The notes below the pieces were generated by a model that was not told the DNA's origin, searched no databases, and worked only from the letters and a program-made list of their open reading frames with translations. Below are positions 13,584 to 17,559 of a DNA stretch of 17,559 nt, one piece after another (the stretch's first letter is position 1; each line of letters starts with the position of its first letter). The position numbers were made by a program, and so were the translations under genes. The DNA lies in contig VBCQ01000124.1 in the NCBI GenBank assembly GCA_005882155.1, positions 1 through 17,559 of the forward strand, written 5' to 3'. Source of the stretch: Betaproteobacteria bacterium (GTDB lineage: Bacteria > Pseudomonadota > Gammaproteobacteria > Burkholderiales > Burkholderiaceae_C).

Positions 13584-15194
13584 CTACCAGAAGTAGATCT
13601 GCAATGCGTCCTCGCGCCGCTTCGGCGGAATGTCGGCGAGCAAGTCTCTTTGCTTGACGAAGTTGAGCGCACTGCGCTGCAGCAGGTTGTCGATCTCGCT
13701 CATCTTGTAGCGCGCCTCGCTCGGCGTCGGCGCACGCAGCGTGTGCGCGTCGGGGAAGATCCCCATGCCGCTCATGATGCAGTACCACGAGAACACCGGG
13801 TAGCCCTTGCCGATCGTCTGCCGGCCGACGTCGCCGGCGATGGGCTTGCCCGCCATCCAGAAGCCAAACAGCTGTTTCAGCGGCTCCGACAGGTTCTCGT
13901 TGCTCGCATTGGCGCGCCAGTACTCGGTGTCGCTGCGGCTGTTGGTCTTGTAGTGGGTGACGATGTAGTCGCGCGTGCCTTCGAAGTGCTGATTGACGCG
14001 CTCGTTGAAGCGCTCGTGCGCCGCTTCGCTCACATCGCCGGCCTCGAGCGCCTCGACGAATGCCGATGCGGTCTGCTGGATGAACAGCAACGCGGTCGCT
14101 TCGAGCGGCTCGATGAAGCCCTGCGCGAGGCCGACCGCGAGGCAGTTGCGGTTCCAGTGCTTCGTCACGCGGCCGATCTTCATTTTCAAGTGGCGTGCCG
14201 GCGTCGGCGAATCGAGCAGGCCGAGGTGCTCGCGCAGCTCGCGCTCGGCTTCGTCGGCGGAGCAGAACGACGAGCTGTAGACATAGCCGTTGCCGTAGCG
14301 CGCGGTCAGCGGGATCTTCCAGGCCCAGCCATTCTTCATCGCGGTCGACACCGTCTGCGACGGGATGTCGTCGCCGATCGGTGTCGGCATCGCGACCGCG
14401 GCGTCGTTGAAGAGGTTGCTCGAGAAGCTGACGAACGGCGTCTTCAGCGCCTGCTGGATCATCAGGCCGGCGAAGCCGGTGCAGTCGACGAAGAAATCGG
14501 CGGCGATGGTTTCGTCGCCGTCGGTCTGCACCGACGCGATGTCGCCGCGCTCGTTGAGCTTGACCTCCTTCACGTGGCAGCTCTTGTACTTCACACCGCG
14601 CTCGATGGCCTTCTTCTGCAGGAATTGGCCGAGCAGCACGGCGTCGAAGTGATAACCGTACCAGACATCGAACGGAAAGTTGCGTTGCGGCTTCGGCGCG
14701 AGGTGCTGTTCGGCAAGCGTTGACGCGATGAAAAAGCGGTTCGGGTGCGCATGCAGATTCACGCCGTTCAGCCGCCCGTGGGAGTTGTAGACGAACTGCG
14801 TCATCGTCAGGTTGTCGAGCATCGACGCGAACGGATGGAAGTAGCTTTCGAAGCCGGGCTTGGTCGACCAGCCGTCGAAGGTGATGCCGCACTTGTAGGT
14901 CGCGTGGCAAGCCGGCATCCATTCGCTTTCCTCGATGCCGAGGGCGTCGAAGAAGCCGCGCAGCCACGGCGTCGAGCCTTCGCCGACACCGATGATGCCG
15001 ACGATCGGCGACTCGAGCACCTCGATCTCGATGCCCTTGGGCAGCAGTGCGGCGGCGAGCGTCATCGCAGTCATCCAGCCGGCCGAGCCACCGCCGACGA
15101 TGACGATCTTGCGGATCGCCGGCGGCAGATGGGCGCGCGGGTTCGGCTGCGTCAGCGAGAACGAATAGTTGAAGAGGGTGGCGGTCGTCGTCAT
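13584..15194 (-). CDS. Flavin-dependent tryptophan-halogenase-family protein
   Basis: FADH2-dependent halogenase of 536 residues, PrnA/BrvH type, cytoplasmic. The FAD-binding motif VGGGSAGW is at 33-40; IIGVGEGSTP (68-76) is the second flavin motif; the catalytic lysine is Lys101 in EWMPACHATYK (equivalent to PrnA Lys79); the halogenase signature GWxWxIP appears as GWAWKIP at 289-295; and the catalytic glutamate is Glu365 in FIEPLEAT (PrnA Glu346). All key residues are present, so activity is plausible. Its ATG overlaps the transporter stop (ATGA), indicating coupling. No flavin reductase, tryptophan or antibiotic biosynthesis gene is nearby. Similar orphan halogenases often sit beside TonB receptors and sugar genes in Xanthomonas, Caulobacter and relatives; their natural substrate is unknown. 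It converges with the response regulator, with 16 bases between the stops. Confidence 0.92.
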   Translation of the reverse strand: MTTTATLFNYSFSLTQPNPRAHLPPAIRKIVIVGGGSAGWMTAMTLAAALLPKGIEIEVLESPIVGIIGVGEGSTPWLRGFFDALGIEESEWMPACHATYKCGITFDGWSTKPGFESYFHPFASMLDNLTMTQFVYNSHGRLNGVNLHAHPNRFFIASTLAEQHLAPKPQRNFPFDVWYGYHFDAVLLGQFLQKKAIERGVKYKSCHVKEVKLNERGDIASVQTDGDETIAADFFVDCTGFAGLMIQQALKTPFVSFSSNLFNDAAVAMPTPIGDDIPSQTVSTAMKNGWAWKIPLTARYGNGYVYSSSFCSADEAERELREHLGLLDSPTPARHLKMKIGRVTKHWNRNCLAVGLAQGFIEPLEATALLFIQQTASAFVEALEAGDVSEAAHERFNERVNQHFEGTRDYIVTHYKTNSRSDTEYWRANASNENLSEPLKQLFGFWMAGKPIAGDVGRQTIGKGYPVFSWYCIMSGMGIFPDAHTLRAPTPSEARYKMSEIDNLLQRSALNFVKQRDLLADIPPKRREDALQIYFW

Positions 15195-16798
15195 GCGCTT
15201 TCTCTGGGCGGTTCGAGGGTGATGCCGGATGGCAGCTCGAGCGCGCGCAGGTCACGTCCACGCGTCTCGATGCAATAGCGCAGTACCAGCGCGAACGCGA
15301 GCAGCACCGGCGCAAGAATCAACAGGCTGGCGATGCCGAGTGCCGGGATCAGCCCGACGAGGCTCAGGCCTTGCGCGAGCAGCCCGCCGCTCTTGCTGCA
15401 CGCGGCGACCCAGCCGGTCGCGCGGCCGCGGATCGCCAGCGGATAGCTTTCGGCGGCGTAGGGCAACAGCACCGCGATGATGCCGTTGATGCCGACGATC
15501 AACAGCGCGACCGGCCACACCGGGTCGGCGCCCGCCGGCGCCATCCACTCGAGACGCAGCAGGCCGAGCAGCCCGAGCCCCGTCAGCACGATAGCCCCGA
15601 TCAACGCGCCCTTGCTGCTCCAGCGGCTGTAGACGAAAGCCGCTACGAAGATCGTCGGCAGCGCGATCAGCGCCGACGCGGTGAGGAGCGCGCTCGACGG
15701 ACCGATGCCATAGCCCTTGGCGACGAGGTGCACCGGCATCCACAGCAAGAGGCCGAAGTTGATCAACCCCCAGGCGATGGCAGTGACGCTCAGCGCCCAG
15801 GTGCGCGCGACGAGCGATGACGGCGCACCCGCATGCGGCAGCAGCACCGCCGAAATCGGCACGGCGGCTGGTCGCGCTGCGTCGACTTCGAGCAAGCAGC
15901 CGAAGCGCCGCAGCGTCGCACGGGCCTCGTTGAAGCGGCCGACCGACAGCAGGAACTTGGCCGACTCGGGGATGCCGGCATTCATGAAGATCAGGATCAA
16001 GCCGGTCGGCAGGTTGAGGAACCACAGGATGCGCCAGCCGAAGATCGGCTGAAGCCAAGCAGACAGGCCGCTCGCCGCGACATAGCCGCCGACCGCGCCG
16101 AGCCCGCCGACCAGCACCAGCGCCCAGCCGCGGTGGCGCGACGGCATCGTCTCGGCGAGCAGCGCGTAGGTGACCGGCAACATGCCGCCGGCCGCTGCGC
16201 CCATCAGGAAGCACATGCCGACGTTCCACCACAACGACGGCATCGCGCCGCAGATCGAGGTGCCGACGAAGATCACCGCCGAGAGCAGGATCGACGCGCG
16301 CCGCCCGAACAGGTCGGCGAGCCAGCCCCACAGCACCGAGCCGACGACGGTGCCGCACAGCGCGGCGAACGGCAGCCAGGCGACGGTCGCCTTCGAGACG
16401 CCGTATTCGTCGACCATGCCGGGCAGCACGAAGCCGAGGCTCGCCGGCTTCATCACATCGATGACGAGCGCGACGGTGAGCGTGACCAGCAATTGCCAAT
16501 GGGCCCACGACAACGGCGTGTCTTCGGGCGCGACGGCGTGGACATCATCTTGTGCGGCGGCGCTCGTCGCTCGCTTGGGCAGCAGGCCATAGCCGGCGAC
16601 CGCAATGCCGACGACGATCAGCAACATGCCCCACAGCATGGCGTCGTCCATCGCCATGTCGGCGAGGCGAAAGCCGTTGTCGCGGGCCATCCAGAACATC
16701 GGCAGGTGCAGCACGACACCGGCGGTCACGGCGGCGCAGCCGAGCGCGAACGCGCCCGGATGGCGGCGGTCCGACAGAACGGGAGTACTGCGTGTCAT
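15191..16798 (-). CDS. MFS transporter with an N-terminal two-helix extension
   Basis: Inner-membrane carrier of 535 residues from the ATG at 16798. The MFS signature between helices 2 and 3 is WGWLADLFGRRASI, and ETMPSRHRGWAL plus PESAKFLLSVGR resemble the sugar-porter/NiaP-like branch; the second-half motif appears as AESYPLAIRGRATGW. Before the usual 12-helix core there is an extra segment with two hydrophobic stretches (about 16-36 and 55-75), joined by a 30-residue hydrophilic linker, so the protein may have 14 spans. A GTG at 16846 would add 16 residues, but no ribosome binding site favours it. Its stop overlaps the halogenase start; the GH9 gene lies 87 bases upstream on the same strand. 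Substrate unknown: an oligosaccharide, a monosaccharide, or the halogenase substrate/product. Confidence 0.88.
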   Translation of the reverse strand: MTRSTPVLSDRRHPGAFALGCAAVTAGVVLHLPMFWMARDNGFRLADMAMDDAMLWGMLLIVVGIAVAGYGLLPKRATSAAAQDDVHAVAPEDTPLSWAHWQLLVTLTVALVIDVMKPASLGFVLPGMVDEYGVSKATVAWLPFAALCGTVVGSVLWGWLADLFGRRASILLSAVIFVGTSICGAMPSLWWNVGMCFLMGAAAGGMLPVTYALLAETMPSRHRGWALVLVGGLGAVGGYVAASGLSAWLQPIFGWRILWFLNLPTGLILIFMNAGIPESAKFLLSVGRFNEARATLRRFGCLLEVDAARPAAVPISAVLLPHAGAPSSLVARTWALSVTAIAWGLINFGLLLWMPVHLVAKGYGIGPSSALLTASALIALPTIFVAAFVYSRWSSKGALIGAIVLTGLGLLGLLRLEWMAPAGADPVWPVALLIVGINGIIAVLLPYAAESYPLAIRGRATGWVAACSKSGGLLAQGLSLVGLIPALGIASLLILAPVLLAFALVLRYCIETRGRDLRALELPSGITLEPPRESA

Positions 16799-16885
16799 GA
16801 CGGCATCGAGGAGACGAAGAAAGCGCCGCCCGGGCGATGCCCACACGACTGCCGAAACGATACAGGACGATGCCGCCGACGGGCA

Positions 16886-17559
16886 TCAGGCAAACGCGGT
16901 GTTCGCTCCCGAAGGCCGCTGCGCGAGCGCGAGGAACAGCCACGCGCCGTGCGGCAGCCACTGCTCGCTCCAACGCCATGACTGCGATGGATCCGTCTCC
17001 GATGGCGACTTGAAGTCGATGTCGTCCTCGTCGGCCAGTCCCGACGTGATGCCGTTGCAGACTCCCCCTGGCGCGTTCCAGTAGCCGGCCTCGTAGCGTG
17101 GATTGTGGTGACCGTGGCCTTGCATCATGCAGGCGTCGAAGGGGTTGAAGCCGAAGATCCAATCGAGCGCGGCTTGCGCGTACACGCGCAGCTCGGCGCA
17201 CAGCGCAGCGTCGTCGGCGAACTGCTGGGTGGCCCACAGCGCGGCGCAGGCGAGCGACGCGAGGCGCGCGTTCTCGCCTTGCCACCAGTAGCCGCTCTCG
17301 TTGTCGTGCGGGATGAAGAACTGCACGCGGCCGGGCTGGCCGGGAATCTGCACCTGCTGGCGCGGGTAGCCGAAGGGGTTGTTCTCGCCTTGCGTCGTGA
17401 TGTCGATCTCGTGCCGCAACCCGCGACGCAAAGCCTGACGCACCGACTCGCTCGCCGCGCAGTCGGGCAGCACCTCGATGAACCGCAGCAGCGCCACGTA
17501 GGGCATGCCGGCCTCCGCCGCGTGGAAGTAGCTGCGGGTCTTCGCGTCGTCGGCCCAGA
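16886..17559 (-). CDS. GH9-family glycosidase, C-terminal part (5' end outside window)
   Basis: The frame is open to the right edge, so at least 224 residues of the C-terminal half of an (alpha/alpha)6-barrel GH9 enzyme are seen. Family blocks: RSYFHAAEAGMPYVALLR, ALDWIFGFNPFDACMMQG followed by GHHNPRY, the GGVCNGITSG segment, and WSEQWLPHGAWLFLALA, whose Glu is the expected general acid. The catalytic aspartates and any signal peptide lie outside. GH9 is usually cellulase, but members inside chitin loci (Vibrio, Photobacterium) act as exo-beta-glucosaminidases on chitosan oligomers; that role is inferred here from neighbours. It is followed by the MFS carrier and halogenase on the same strand, probably as one operon. 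The 87-base gap 16799-16885 holds only a weak hairpin. Confidence 0.88.
   Translation of the reverse strand, partial: WADDAKTRSYFHAAEAGMPYVALLRFIEVLPDCAASESVRQALRRGLRHEIDITTQGENNPFGYPRQQVQIPGQPGRVQFFIPHDNESGYWWQGENARLASLACAALWATQQFADDAALCAELRVYAQAALDWIFGFNPFDACMMQGHGHHNPRYEAGYWNAPGGVCNGITSGLADEDDIDFKSPSETDPSQSWRWSEQWLPHGAWLFLALAQRPSGANTAFA

Noticed and set aside
16869..16887. Hairpin GATGCC-N7-GGCATC at the GH9 stop codon, possible terminator
   Set aside because: The stem is only 6 bp and no T-tract follows on the minus strand; more likely chance or a weak intercistronic structure.

Overview
This window is a GC-rich (codon third positions strongly G/C) Gram-negative chromosomal segment. It holds most of a locus for using chitin, chito-oligosaccharides or fungal cell wall. 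The outer-membrane TonB-dependent receptor, the lipoprotein hydrolase, the ROK kinase and the FixJ-type two-component pair, together with codon style, suggest a beta- or gammaproteobacterium (Burkholderiales of the Roseateles/Mitsuaria kind, or Lysobacterales). The sequence alone does not settle which. No tRNA, rRNA, CRISPR array, insertion sequence or phage gene was seen.

Layout, left to right. Positions 1-4556 (+) hold a tightly coupled operon: a GH3 beta-N-acetylhexosaminidase (NagZ type, 5' end outside the window), an AmpG-like sugar transporter that is broken by an internal out-of-frame deletion, a GH16 lipoprotein, and a NagX/HGSNAT-like membrane protein that lacks the segment normally forming its second membrane helix. 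Positions 4541-9793 (-) hold an outer-membrane TonB-dependent receptor, then a strong intrinsic terminator, a secreted FN3-GH18 chitinase and a small Sel1-like anchored protein. Positions 9806-10071 are a conspicuously AT-rich divergent control region packed with palindromes and TGGTA-type repeats. Positions 10072-13567 (+) hold a ROK sugar kinase, a membrane sensor histidine kinase and a FixJ-type response regulator. Positions 13584-17559 (-) hold a GH9 glycosidase (5' end outside the window), an MFS transporter with an N-terminal extension, and a flavin-dependent tryptophan-halogenase-family enzyme whose start overlaps the transporter stop.

A working model, by inference: the secreted GH18 chitinase cuts chitin, the TonB receptor imports oligomers into the periplasm, the GH3, GH9 and GH16 enzymes trim oligomers or co-occurring beta-glucan, MFS carriers and the NagX-like protein handle sugars at the inner membrane, and the ROK kinase phosphorylates the monosaccharide. 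The histidine kinase/response regulator pair sits in the same operon as the kinase and is a candidate sensor for this diet. The halogenase does not fit a sugar pathway and is the most intriguing member.

Three observations matter most: the intact orphan halogenase embedded in a glycan locus, the multi-element operator region, and two neighbouring membrane-protein genes that each lack one transmembrane-helix segment (real decay or a sequence/assembly artefact).
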